Positions 1-7,487 of a DNA stretch of 36,025 nt are shown here, piece after piece. Each line of letters starts with the position of its first letter. Positions within the stretch are counted from its first letter, which is position 1. The stretch covers positions 1 through 36,025 of the forward strand of contig VAWY01000037.1 in NCBI GenBank assembly GCA_005888335.1, read 5' to 3'. The position numbers and the translations under genes are program-made. This DNA is from Actinomycetota bacterium. Lineage in GTDB: Bacteria; Actinomycetota; Thermoleophilia; Solirubrobacterales; Solirubrobacteraceae. The notes under the pieces are model-generated. The model made no database searches, was not told the origin of the DNA, and saw nothing but the letters and a program-made list of their open reading frames with translations.

Positions 1-769
1 CGGCGTCGCGCGAGATGTGGACGCGTCCTGACCGCCCGAGCGCCGCTCCCTGGCTCGCGACGTACGGCGCGCTCGCCCGGCCGCTGTCGAGCAGCCACTG
101 GGCCAGCGACGCGTTGAGGCTGCCGGTCACCGGGTCCTCGACCGTCGAGCCCTCCTTGGGGAAGAAGGCGCGCACCTCGAACGCCTCGGGCGCACCGGCG
201 GGGTGCGGGCCGACGACGCCGACATCGAGGTCGACGACGCCTGGCCGCAGCGCCAGGACGGCCTCGGCGCTCGCGAGCAGGACGCCGACCCACTCGGGCC
301 CGTTGGCGACCCACTGCGCGTCGACGATCTCGGCGCGCTCGATGCCCAGGACCGAGGCGATGTGCTCGACGAGCGACTCCTCGACCGCGCCCGAGCGCGT
401 CAGCGGCGGCGCGGCGAACGCGAGCCCGTCCGGCGTGCGGCGGATCGCGACGAGCCCGGCGCCGCACTCCTGGGTCACCACGCCGTCGGCGGGCGCGGCG
501 CCCGTGGCCGACAGCCAGGCGTGGCAGGTCCCGAGCGTCGGATGCCCCGCGAAGGGCAGCTCGATCACCGGGGTGAAGATGCGCACGCGGTAGTCCGCCC
601 CCGGCGCGGTCGGCGGCAGGACGAAGGTCGTCTCGGAGAGGTTCTGCCAGTGCGCGAAGCGCTGCATCTGGTCGGTCGTCAGGCCCTCGGCGTCGAGCAC
701 GACAGCCACCGGGTTGCCGGCGTACGGCGTGGTGGTGAAGACGTCGACCTGGCGGAACGGGCGGGACAC
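1..769 (-). CDS. PhzF-family isomerase/epimerase, 3' end beyond the window
   Basis: About 256 codons are visible, starting at a GTG at 769 and running off the left edge, so the C-terminus is missing. The start DVFTTTPYAGNPVAVVLDA, then SETTFVLPP (holding the Glu that acts as general acid/base in PhzF), IFTPVIELPFAGHPTLG and EDPVTGSLNASLAQWL are the hallmark blocks of the PhzF/diaminopimelate-epimerase fold. PhzF itself isomerises a phenazine precursor, but most members outside phenazine clusters have unknown substrates, and no phenazine gene is nearby. It is divergent from the HhH-GPD gene, with 30 bases between the two GTG starts. Family call is firm; the reaction is unknown. Confidence 0.9.
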   Translation of the reverse strand, partial: MSRPFRQVDVFTTTPYAGNPVAVVLDAEGLTTDQMQRFAHWQNLSETTFVLPPTAPGADYRVRIFTPVIELPFAGHPTLGTCHAWLSATGAAPADGVVTQECGAGLVAIRRTPDGLAFAAPPLTRSGAVEESLVEHIASVLGIERAEIVDAQWVANGPEWVGVLLASAEAVLALRPGVVDLDVGVVGPHPAGAPEAFEVRAFFPKEGSTVEDPVTGSLNASLAQWLLDSGRASAPYVASQGAALGRSGRVHISRDA

Positions 770-799
770 GGGGCCGAGTCTTCCGAATACGATCGCTGC

Positions 800-1351
800 G
801 TGCCCGATCGCCTGTACTTCACGGACTCCGACGAGGCCAACGCGCTGATCGCGTCCGACCCGCTGGCGCTGCTCGTCGGGTTCGCGCTGGACCAGCAGAT
901 CACCGTCCAGCAGGCCTTCACCGGCCCGCTGCTGCTGCGCGAGCGCCTCGGCGCCTTCGACGCCGCCACGCTGGCGGCCGCCGACCTCGAGCCGGTCTTC
1001 CGCGCCAAGCCGGCGATCCACCGCTACCCCGGGTCGATGGCCCAGCGCGTCCACGACCTGGCGGTCCACGTCCTCGACCGCTACGGCGGCGACGCCGCGC
1101 GGGTCTGGACCGACGCGGCCGACGCCGGCGCGCTGCGCGCCAACCTCGCCGCGCTGCCCGGCTTCGGCGAGATGAAGATCAAGGCGCTGGGCTCGGTCCT
1201 GGCCAAGCGCTTCGGCGTCGACGCCGCCCAGGAGCTCGTGCCGTGGCACCCGACGCTGGGCGACGTCGACTCGCCGCAGGCGCTCGCCGACTACCAGGCG
1301 GCCAAGCGCGCGCACAAGGCCGAGTGGGCCAAGGCGCGCGCCCGCACCTAG
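800..1351 (+). CDS. HhH-GPD-like DNA repair family protein (TIGR03252-type)
   Basis: 183 aa from a GTG at 800; the reading frame is open much further upstream, but that part is antisense to the PhzF gene. The body matches an uncharacterised actinobacterial HhH-GPD group: FALDQQITVQQAFTGP near residue 30, then KPAIHRYPGSMAQRV, then a helix-hairpin-helix LPGFGEMKIKAL near residue 125. Classical HhH-GPD glycosylases follow the hairpin with a VDTH-like catalytic Asp about 18 residues later; here that stretch reads RFGVDAAQELVPWHP and no clear equivalent is seen. It may bind DNA or act by another mechanism. Family confident, enzymatic activity unproven. Confidence 0.8.
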   Translation: MPDRLYFTDSDEANALIASDPLALLVGFALDQQITVQQAFTGPLLLRERLGAFDAATLAAADLEPVFRAKPAIHRYPGSMAQRVHDLAVHVLDRYGGDAARVWTDAADAGALRANLAALPGFGEMKIKALGSVLAKRFGVDAAQELVPWHPTLGDVDSPQALADYQAAKRAHKAEWAKARART

Positions 1352-1357
1352 CTCTGC

Positions 1358-1915
1358 TCAGGCGGCCGCCTCCTCGCGCTGCGCGGCCTCCCAGGCGGCC
1401 CTCGCGTCGGCCGTCGTCGGGTCGTAGTCGGCCTTGGTGCGCCGCATGAGGTCCTGCAGGTCGTCCCACAGCTGGTAGGGCGACGGCCGGCCCCAGAACC
1501 AGTAGCCGACGTAGACCTTGTCGATCGTCAGCCCCGGGCCGAGGACGAGCGTGTGGGGCACGGTCGCCGGGTGGTGCGGGTCGGTGTACTCGCGGATGTC
1601 GAGCGCGGTCTGGACCTCGAGGTCGGCGTCGGCCAGGTAGGTCCACTGCGCGCCCGTGGCGATCTTCATCTTGTAGGTGTCGTGCAGGTCGTTGGGCAGC
1701 ACGGTGACCATCTGCATGAAGCTGACCGGCTGCCACAGCTGCAGCTTGAGCATCTCGAACTGATGCTGGCGCTCGCGCGGGCAGTGCTCGCCGCGGCCGA
1801 GCATGAGCACCATCGCGTCGTCGCCCTGCAGGGCGGACAGGCGGTGCATGACGCCGTTGGAGTCGGGCAGCTCGAAGTCGGGGAGCACCGCCCCCGGGGT
1901 CAGGCCAACACTCAT
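1358..1915 (-). CDS. AhpC/TSA-like redoxin domain protein (single Cys)
   Basis: 185 aa with a thioredoxin-fold opening (LTPGAVLPDFELPDSNG) followed by a strand and LGRGEHCPRERQHQF, where the only cysteine sits at the usual peroxidatic position. The rest (DADLEVQTALDIREYTDP, TVPHTLVLGPGLTIDKVYVGYWFWGRP) fits a peroxiredoxin-like fold. With no resolving Cys it would have to work as a 1-Cys enzyme using an external thiol, or not be a peroxidase. The ATG at 1915 overlaps the stop of the upstream SMP-30 remnant by four bases (ATGA), with AAGGAG just before it, so it was translationally coupled to that gene. Fold call good, function inferred. Confidence 0.75.
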   Translation of the reverse strand: MSVGLTPGAVLPDFELPDSNGVMHRLSALQGDDAMVLMLGRGEHCPRERQHQFEMLKLQLWQPVSFMQMVTVLPNDLHDTYKMKIATGAQWTYLADADLEVQTALDIREYTDPHHPATVPHTLVLGPGLTIDKVYVGYWFWGRPSPYQLWDDLQDLMRRTKADYDPTTADARAAWEAAQREEAAA

Positions 1916-2255
1916 CGGTACTCCTTGGGTCGAAGGCGGTAGATGCTGGTCAGTGCGGTCACGTAGAGCGTGCGCCCGTCGGCGTCGCCCCAGGCGAGGT
2001 TGTGCGGGGCCTCGGGCAGCTCGATCGTGTCGAGGTGCCGGCCGTCAGGCGAGATCACCCAGATGCCGCCGGGCCCGCAGGCGAAGACGGTTCCCGCGTC
2101 GTCGACCGCGAGCCCGTCGATGGCGTCCTCGCCGGGCGCGCCCGTCATGTCGAAGAGGACGTCGCGCCGGTTGCCGCCGGCGAGGTCATAGCGCACGACG
2201 ACCTTCGCCTCTGGATCCCAGTTGCCGACGTACAGGAAGCGTTCGTCGGGGCGAC
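1912..2255 (-). pseudogene. SMP-30/gluconolactonase-like gene, 5' part lost
   Basis: The last ~110 codons of a SMP-30/gluconolactonase/LRE beta-propeller remain: RFLYVGNWDPEAKVVVRYDL, IDGLAVDDAGTVFACGPGGI, APHNLAWGDADGRTLYVTAL. Full members are about 280-300 aa. Upstream of CRPDERFLYV (near 2255) the frame stops resembling the family and becomes antisense to a plus-strand membrane-protein tail, so the 5' half and start codon are gone. The stop overlaps the redoxin start by four bases, so the pair once formed an operon. The intact family hydrolyses sugar lactones or related esters; this copy cannot fold as a full propeller. Confidence 0.7.
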
Positions 2256-2263
2256 AGTGCGCC

Positions 2264-2509
2264 GCCGCCGTGGCGCTCGGCCGCGGGAAGGTCGAGCGCG
2301 GGATCGGCGTCGCGAGCGTGGTGCTCGGCGCCTGGACGATCCTCGTCACGCTCGGCATCTTCTCGGGCGCGACGCAGCGCTGGCTGGCCTTCGCCGCCGC
2401 TGCTGCGGTCACGGCGATCGCCCTCGCCGGCCAGGTCGTCGAGGAGTCCGGCATCCTCGCCCGCCGCATGCCGCGGCTGCGGCGCGCGGCGCCGGCCAAG
2501 GCGGCGTAG
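2264..2509 (+). pseudogene. C-terminal remnant of a small membrane protein
   Basis: About 80 codons encode two hydrophobic segments, IGVASVVLGAWTILVTLGIF and WLAFAAAAAVTAIALAGQVV, then a basic tail and a stop followed 16 bases later by a strong terminator hairpin. The pattern resembles the end of an SPW-repeat-like or similar membrane protein, but the family is not certain. The sequence begins in mid-protein right against the broken 5' side of the SMP-30 remnant. The two genes were probably divergent and lost both 5' ends in one deletion. A GTG or ATG could start translation here, so a short product cannot be excluded. Confidence 0.45.
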
Positions 2510-2525
2510 AGGGCGTTGTTGTGCG

Positions 2526-2566
2526 GCGGAAGCGGCGGTGTCCGTTTGGGACACCGCCGCTTTCGC
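2526..2566 (+). terminator. Strong hairpin terminator
   Basis: Arms 2526-2543 and 2549-2566 pair over 18 bp with one G-U wobble (a 14-bp core, 2530-2543/2549-2562, is perfect) around the five-base loop gtttg. It follows the membrane-protein remnant stop at 2509. No T-run follows, as is common in high-GC actinobacteria. Confidence 0.75.
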
Positions 2567-2569
2567 ACA

Positions 2570-3007
2570 TTAAGTCGCGCTCCGCTCGTTTCGGACTGGC
2601 GGGCTGCGGCGTGGTCGGATGGCATTGAGGGAAAGGAGCGGTTTGTCCTTGTGACCGCACCTGTCGAGCGCGCTCCGCGCGCCTCCCTCGGGTTCCGGTC
2701 GGGACGAGCGGTCACTTCGGCACCCATCTGGTGCTCAAGTGACGACTCGTGCTCGCCAGAGGCGCGCCTGGCGTGTTGTCGCTCGGCTGCAGTCGAGAGA
2801 GCGATCGACCGCGATATACGGGGTCGATCGCACTCTCGTCGCGCCGGGTGACCGCCCCTGGCGCGTTGCCGCTCGGCCCGGGCGCGGACCAGGCTCGTTC
2901 CCCTCGGTGCCACGAAGCAGGCCTCGACCCGGCGGGCGAAGCGCGCGGAGCGACGGCCCCCACAAGCAAGCCCCCACGGCGCGAGCGCGCCCGGCCCCCG
3001 CGCCCCA
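2570..3007. repeat. Gene-free stretch with degenerate direct and inverted repeats
   Basis: No credible gene was found in these ~440 bases; open frames on both strands are low-complexity Arg/Ala/Pro strings. Two 21-base direct repeats at 2767-2787 and 2857-2877 differ at two positions and lie 90 bases apart. Between them is an inverted repeat, 2801-2810 with 2822-2831 (gcgatcgacc / ggtcgatcgc), around an AT-rich spacer containing gatatac. The word GTGACCGC occurs near 2650 and 2849 and inverted near 2710. It could be decayed mobile or palindromic repeat DNA, or a regulatory RNA locus; nothing decides between these. Confidence 0.5.
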
Positions 3008-3634
3008 TCAGGCAGGCGCCAGCGCCGCCGAGCCGAACAGCGCGCTGAACGCCCGGCACCAGATCAGGACCGTGGCGCTGCGCGCGTCGATGCCCGAGGG
3101 CAGCTCGTACTGCTGGTCGCCGCGGTTGCCCTTCAGCGCGCCGAGGTCGACGACGCCGGCGGCGGCGCCGTCCGTCCCGCGGCCAGGCGCGACGCGCACG
3201 CGCAGGTCGGGACCGGCGGACGTCGCAAAGTCGGTGAGGGTGAGCACGCGCCGGCCGCCGCTCACGCGGACGACCCGCGCGGCGCCCGCCGTCTCGTGCT
3301 CGCCCGACACGAACGCCGCCGTCGCCTCGACCGGTCCGGCGGCGACCCGCTCGTGGACGACGCGGTCATGCAGCGTCGAGTAGCCGAGGTAGCCGCCGAC
3401 CGTGACGGCGGCCACCGCGTAGCCCGCCAGGACCGGGGCGCGCAGGAGGCGCCGCCGCCACGCCACGGCCAGGCAGGCCGCCGCGGCGACGGCGAACCAC
3501 CCGGCGGTGAGGGCCATCGCGGTGCGGAAGGTGCCGGCGACGACGCCGCCAAACAGCCAGACGCCGGCGGCGAACAGGGCCGCGACGGCGGGCGCGGCGA
3601 GCCACCGCGCAGCGGGACGAGCGCGCGCGGACAT
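3008..3634 (-). CDS. DM13-domain membrane protein
   Basis: 208 aa from an ATG at 3634 (an in-frame ATG 45 bases upstream gives an arginine-rich extension that looks spurious). Three hydrophobic segments in the first ~90 residues anchor it in the membrane. The C-terminal ~110 residues form a DM13 domain: FVSGEHETAGAARVV, RVLTLTDFATSAGPDLRVRV, VDLGALKGNRGDQQYELP and ATVLIWCRAFSALFGSAAL. The Cys in the IWC motif is the conserved residue proposed to take part in redox chemistry in this family. It lies just downstream of the DipZ gene on the same strand, which fits an extracytoplasmic thiol/redox role. Domain call firm; function inferred. Confidence 0.85.
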   Translation of the reverse strand: MSARARPAARWLAAPAVAALFAAGVWLFGGVVAGTFRTAMALTAGWFAVAAAACLAVAWRRRLLRAPVLAGYAVAAVTVGGYLGYSTLHDRVVHERVAAGPVEATAAFVSGEHETAGAARVVRVSGGRRVLTLTDFATSAGPDLRVRVAPGRGTDGAAAGVVDLGALKGNRGDQQYELPSGIDARSATVLIWCRAFSALFGSAALAPA

Positions 3635-3661
3635 GCCGCTCGGTCGCGCGAAGCGCCGCGA

Positions 3662-3676
3662 CGTTACGCGGTAACG
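3662..3676. promoter_or_regulatory. Palindrome upstream of the DM13 gene
   Basis: A perfect 6-3-6 inverted repeat, cgttac-gcg-gtaacg, ends 28 bases upstream of the DM13 start and lies 30 bases upstream of a possible divergent small ORF. Position and symmetry suit a repressor operator. No matching second copy was noticed, and it could be chance. Confidence 0.35.
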
Positions 3677-3705
3677 CACCGCACGTCCGCCGCGACTGCA
3701 GGCGC

Positions 3706-3807
3706 ATGGATCCGTTCGACGACGAGCGCCGGCCGGTGGCGGAGATGACCGTCGAGTGGCACGTGCGCCTCGCCGCTCAGTCCGCTCAGCCGAAGGTGAA
3801 CGCGTAG
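3706..3807 (+). CDS. Possible small ORF, perhaps a gene 5' remnant
   Basis: A 33-codon frame starts at an ATG (MDPFDDERRPVAEMTVEWHV) and ends inside the 3' end of the convergent DipZ gene. The acidic, natural-looking start contrasts with the Arg/Ala-rich shadow frames around it. It may be the start of a gene whose remainder was deleted, as with other remnants here, or chance. No clear ribosome-binding site precedes it. Not recognised as a family. Confidence 0.25.
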   Translation: MDPFDDERRPVAEMTVEWHVRLAAQSAQPKVNA

Positions 3808-5480
3808 CCGCGCACGCCGGGGCTGAAGTCGAGCGTCAGCAGGTGGCGCCCGGCGCCGGGCAGGTCGACCAGCGAGTAGAGGCGATACCGGCGCACGGTG
3901 ACGCGCCCCTCGCGCACGTCGGCGCCGGCGTCGCGGCGCCGGAGCGGGCGGCCGTCGAGGCGCACGCGGACCGACCGCGGCGCGTCGCCGCGGGAGCCCA
4001 GCACGAGGAACACGCGCCGCGCGCCGAAGGTCAGCTGCAGCCGCGCGCCGCGCCCCGCCTCGGCCGTGACGGCGCCGATGAGCCAGCGCCCGCCGTAGGC
4101 GAGGTGGTCGGGCGGCGGCGTCGCCGCGCGGCCGAACGCCTGCCGGCCGGGGCGGATCGGGCCGTTGACGAACCGCTCCGCGCGTGCCGCGCCCAGATAC
4201 GTCTCCGGCGTCGAGACCTCGCCCGGCTGCTGGGCGTGCACGCGGACGTCTCCGGCGTCCGGCGCGCGGCCGGCCTCGGCGAGCAGGCTGCGGATCACGC
4301 GCTCCTTGCGCCCGTAGTCGCCCTCGCCGAAGTGCGTGTAGCGCAGGCGCCCGCGCGCGTCTATGAAGTACTCCGCCGGCCAGTACTGATTGCGATACGC
4401 CCCCCAGGTGGCGTACCGGTTGTCCTGCACGACCGGGTAGCGCAGGCCGTTCTGGGCGATCGCCCGCCGGACGTTGCCCGCGCTGCGTTCGAACGGGAAC
4501 TCGGGCGTGTGCACGCCGACGATGACCAGGCCGTCGCGGCGGTAGCGCGCGTCCCACGCCTTCAGGTAGGGCAGCGTGCGCAGGCAGTTGATGCACGTGT
4601 ACGTCCAGAAGTCGACGAGCACCACGTGGCCGCGCAGCGCGCGCAGCGAGAGTGGCCGGCCGCCCGGCGTGTTGAACCAGCGCTGCGTGCCGACGAAGTC
4701 CGGCGCGGTCGCCAGCACCGGGAGCCCGTCCGCGCGGCGCTCGCCGCGCAGCCGCGCCAGGCGCTCGCGCGCGCTCGCCGAGCTCTCCAGCGAGCGGCTC
4801 GGGTCGACGAGGAACGCGGGCAGGTCGTCGGCGATCGCCGTCTCCAGGCGCGTGTCGTAGTTGCCGAGCATCGCCAGCGCGACGACGACCATGACCGCGC
4901 CCATGCCCGCCTGCAGCCGCGGCGTGTGACGCGACAGCCGCCGCGTGGCCCGCCGCCCGCCCAGCATCAGCGCGTAGAGGACGACCGCGCTGCCGGCGCC
5001 GTACGCGAGGGCCACGGCGAGCCGGCCGGCGGTGAACGACTGCGAGGCCGAGACCGTGATGACCCCGGCGAGGATCGGTCCCGCGCACGGCGCGTAGACG
5101 AAGCCCAGGCTCGTCCCGACGAGCAGGCCCGAGCCGAACCCCTCGCCGCGCGAGGCGGGAGCGGCGGGCGCCAGGCGCGTGAGCCACGCCTCCAGCCGCG
5201 CGCCCGCGCGCGGCACGACGAGCGCCAGCCCGAAGACGAGCAGCACCACGATCGCCACCTTGCGCAGCACGTCGCCAGGCAGCCCGAGCGCGTCGACGAC
5301 GTAGACCAGCGCCACGGTGGCGAAGGTGAACGAGAGGGCCAGGCCGGTCACCACGCCGAGCGGCCGCCGCCGGCCGCCGGTCAGGCCGGCCGACAGCGCG
5401 ACCGGCAGGACGGGCAGCACGCAGGGCGACACAGCGGTCGCCCCGCCGGCGACGAAGGCGAACGCGATCAGCAGCGCCAC
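3786..5480 (-). CDS. dipZ: DipZ-like CcdA-thioredoxin fusion protein
   Basis: 564 aa from a GTG at 5480. The N-terminal ~230 residues are a CcdA/DsbD-type membrane domain with the two transmembrane redox cysteines in AVSPCVLPVLPV (near residue 20) and YAPCAGPILAGV. A TlpA/ResA-like thioredoxin domain follows, with active-site FWTYTCINCLRTLP (CxxC). A C-terminal beta-rich domain (from about residue 440, ending VRGYAFTFG) matches the extra domain of actinobacterial DipZ. The protein should carry electrons from cytoplasmic thioredoxin across the membrane to extracytoplasmic disulfides, for example in cytochrome c maturation. It is upstream of the DM13 gene on the same strand and divergent from the sigma-factor gene. 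Confidence 0.92.
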   Translation of the reverse strand: MALLIAFAFVAGGATAVSPCVLPVLPVALSAGLTGGRRRPLGVVTGLALSFTFATVALVYVVDALGLPGDVLRKVAIVVLLVFGLALVVPRAGARLEAWLTRLAPAAPASRGEGFGSGLLVGTSLGFVYAPCAGPILAGVITVSASQSFTAGRLAVALAYGAGSAVVLYALMLGGRRATRRLSRHTPRLQAGMGAVMVVVALAMLGNYDTRLETAIADDLPAFLVDPSRSLESSASARERLARLRGERRADGLPVLATAPDFVGTQRWFNTPGGRPLSLRALRGHVVLVDFWTYTCINCLRTLPYLKAWDARYRRDGLVIVGVHTPEFPFERSAGNVRRAIAQNGLRYPVVQDNRYATWGAYRNQYWPAEYFIDARGRLRYTHFGEGDYGRKERVIRSLLAEAGRAPDAGDVRVHAQQPGEVSTPETYLGAARAERFVNGPIRPGRQAFGRAATPPPDHLAYGGRWLIGAVTAEAGRGARLQLTFGARRVFLVLGSRGDAPRSVRVRLDGRPLRRRDAGADVREGRVTVRRYRLYSLVDLPGAGRHLLTLDFSPGVRGYAFTFG

Positions 5481-5483
5481 AGA

Positions 5484-6215
5484 GTGCAGCGTGGCAGCGC
5501 CGCCGCGCGAAGCGGCCGCTTCCCGCGCCGGCGTAAGCGAATCGTAAGAGCGCCTAACGCGGGGCGCGCCGGAAACGGCGACGAGGCCGCCTTCGCCACG
5601 CTGTTCGAGCGCTACCACCGCCGCCTCGAGCGCTACTGCCGCTCGATCGTGCGCCACGACGAGGACGCCCGCGACGCGGCGCAGAGCGCGATGGCGAAGG
5701 CGCTCGTCGGCCTGCGCCGGAACGACGGCGCCCTCCACCTCCAGCCGTGGCTGTTTCGCATCGCGCACAACGAGGCGATCACCCTGCTGCGCGGGCGGCC
5801 CGCGCACGTCGCGCTCGACGACGACCTCCTGGCGCCGGTCGGCGATCCGCTCGGCGCGCTGCTCGCGCGCGAACACCTCGCGCGGACGCTGGAGAGCGTT
5901 CGCGAGTTGCCGGCACTGCAGCGCGAGGCGCTCTCGTTGCGGGCGGTCGCGGGTCTCTCCCACGAGGAGATCGGCGCGGCGACCGGGACGTCCGCCGCGC
6001 GCGCCAAGCACGTCGTCTTTCGAGCCCGCGCCGCGCTGATCGCCGACGAGTCGGCCCGCGACGAGGACTGCTCGGTCATCCGCGCGCTGCTCGGCGAGGG
6101 CGACGGCCGGCGCCGCCGGGCGCTCGCGGTCCGCGGCCACCTGCGCGGCTGCGGCGCCTGCCGCGCCTGGGACGCGGCGCACCGGCGCCGCCGCATCGCA
6201 CCGGCGGCGGCGTGA
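5484..6215 (+). CDS. ECF-type sigma factor with C-terminal zinc-finger motif
   Basis: Region 2 is visible in AAFATLFERYHRRLERYCRS and DEDARDAAQSAMAKAL, and region 4 in LPALQREALSLRAVAGLSHE followed by EIGAATGTSAARAKHVVFRA. The tail after region 4 carries HLRGCGAC, an Hx3Cx2C pattern like the zinc site of ZAS anti-sigma factors, so sensor and sigma may share one chain. The start is uncertain: the only nearby in-frame start is a GTG at 5484, four bases from the divergent DipZ start, while homology begins only around 5577. The stop overlaps the next gene's GTG by four bases (GTGA). No separate anti-sigma gene follows. Confidence 0.8.
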   Translation: MQRGSAAARSGRFPRRRKRIVRAPNAGRAGNGDEAAFATLFERYHRRLERYCRSIVRHDEDARDAAQSAMAKALVGLRRNDGALHLQPWLFRIAHNEAITLLRGRPAHVALDDDLLAPVGDPLGALLAREHLARTLESVRELPALQREALSLRAVAGLSHEEIGAATGTSAARAKHVVFRARAALIADESARDEDCSVIRALLGEGDGRRRRALAVRGHLRGCGACRAWDAAHRRRRIAPAAA

Positions 6216-7435
6216 CGGCGGCCCGCCGCCTCGTCTCGCTCCTGCTCGCCGGGAGCCAGCTCGCCGCGCCGGCCGTCGCCGGCGCCGTGACCGTCGGGCT
6301 CGCCGACCAGAAGCCCGCGTCCTACGCCGACCCGCGCGCCCGCGCGCTCGGGCTGCGCTACGCCAGGCTGAGCGTGCCCTACGACGCGGCGACCTCGGCG
6401 CCCGCGCAGGTCGAGGCCTGGCTGAGCGCGGTTCAGGGCGCGGGGATGGCGCCCCATGTCGCCTTCGAGCACCTGCGCACGGACGACTGCCCGGGCGCGC
6501 CGTGCACGCTCCCTTCGCGCGGGCGCTACGGCGCCGCGGTCCGCGCGTTCGTCGCGCGCTTCCCGCAGGTGCGCACGTACACGACGTGGAACGAGGCCAA
6601 CCACCAGACCCAGCCGACGGCCGCGCATCCCGAGGCGGTCGCCGACTACTACGACGAGCTGCGCTCCGCCTGCCCGGCGTGCACGATCGTCGCCGGCGAC
6701 GTCCTCGACTCCGGCAGCTACACGCGCTGGCTGCGCGGCTTCCTCGCCGCCGCCTCGACCACGCCGCAGCTCTGGGGGCTGCACGACTACGGCGACGTCA
6801 CGTACGGCACGAGCTCGGGCGTGCGCGACGTGCTCGCCACGGTCCCGGGCCGGCTCTGGATCGAGGAGACCGGAGCGCTCGTCTCGCTGCGCAACCAGGC
6901 CGGGCGCCAGACGCTGCTCGTCGACGAGAGCCGCGTCGCGCTGGCCATCGACCGCGCCTTCGCCCTCGCCAAGGTCAATCCGCGCATCGCGCGGATGTAC
7001 GTCTACCAGTGGCAGGCCGGGCCGCTCGACCGGTTCGACTCCGGTCTCGTCCGCCCCGACGGGACGCTCCGGCCGAGCTACACGGCGCTGGTGCGCGATC
7101 TCGCGGCCGCCAGGACCACGGCGCCCGTGCGCTGGACCGCCAAGTGGTCGAAGCGCGGGCTCGTGCTGCGCGCCACCTGCCGCGCAGCGGATCGTGCGTG
7201 CCGCGGCCGCGTGAGCGTGGCGCTGCGCACGCGGACGACGTCGCACCGGCTGACGCGGCGCAGCTACCGCATGAGCGCACGCCACCCTACGGCGGCGCTT
7301 TCGGTTCGCGTCTCCACGACGCTCCGCCGCCGCGCCCGCAACGCCACCTCCCGCGCGCTCCTGCTGCGCGTGCGCTCGCTGGCGCCGCCGGCCGCCCTGC
7401 GGACGCTGACGCTCCGGCTCGCACGGCCCGCCTGA
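6212..7435 (+). CDS. Secreted clan-A-like glycoside hydrolase
   Basis: 407 aa from a GTG overlapping the sigma-factor stop. A signal peptide is apparent (RRLVSLLLAGSQLAAPAVAGAV). The catalytic domain has a TIM-barrel pattern with TYTTWNEANHQTQP near residue 127 (likely acid/base Glu) and LWIEETGAL near residue 216 (likely nucleophile Glu), the spacing and form of clan GH-A enzymes. The last ~120 residues, rich in Arg and Thr with alternating hydrophobics, look like a beta-sandwich accessory domain. Substrate is unknown; members of this clan cut beta-linked polysaccharides. Overlap with the sigma factor gene implies one transcript, so that factor probably controls this enzyme. Confidence 0.75.
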   Translation: MTAARRLVSLLLAGSQLAAPAVAGAVTVGLADQKPASYADPRARALGLRYARLSVPYDAATSAPAQVEAWLSAVQGAGMAPHVAFEHLRTDDCPGAPCTLPSRGRYGAAVRAFVARFPQVRTYTTWNEANHQTQPTAAHPEAVADYYDELRSACPACTIVAGDVLDSGSYTRWLRGFLAAASTTPQLWGLHDYGDVTYGTSSGVRDVLATVPGRLWIEETGALVSLRNQAGRQTLLVDESRVALAIDRAFALAKVNPRIARMYVYQWQAGPLDRFDSGLVRPDGTLRPSYTALVRDLAAARTTAPVRWTAKWSKRGLVLRATCRAADRACRGRVSVALRTRTTSHRLTRRSYRMSARHPTAALSVRVSTTLRRRARNATSRALLLRVRSLAPPAALRTLTLRLARPA

Positions 7436-7487
7436 CTCCCAGCGCTCGCTCAGCTTGCTCTGAGGCGCGGCGGCGACGCTCCGCCCC

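Noticed and set aside
1912..2913. A full-length 333-aa protein ending in SMP-30 sequence
   Set aside because: The first ~220 residues are low-complexity antisense sequence crossing a strong terminator and the repeat region; only the end is SMP-30.
3756..6215. A very long plus-strand frame (over 800 codons) running into the sigma factor
   Set aside because: Its first ~580 codons are Arg/Ala/Asp-rich and antisense to the DipZ gene, whose domains and redox motifs are clear. Only the last ~210 codons match a family.
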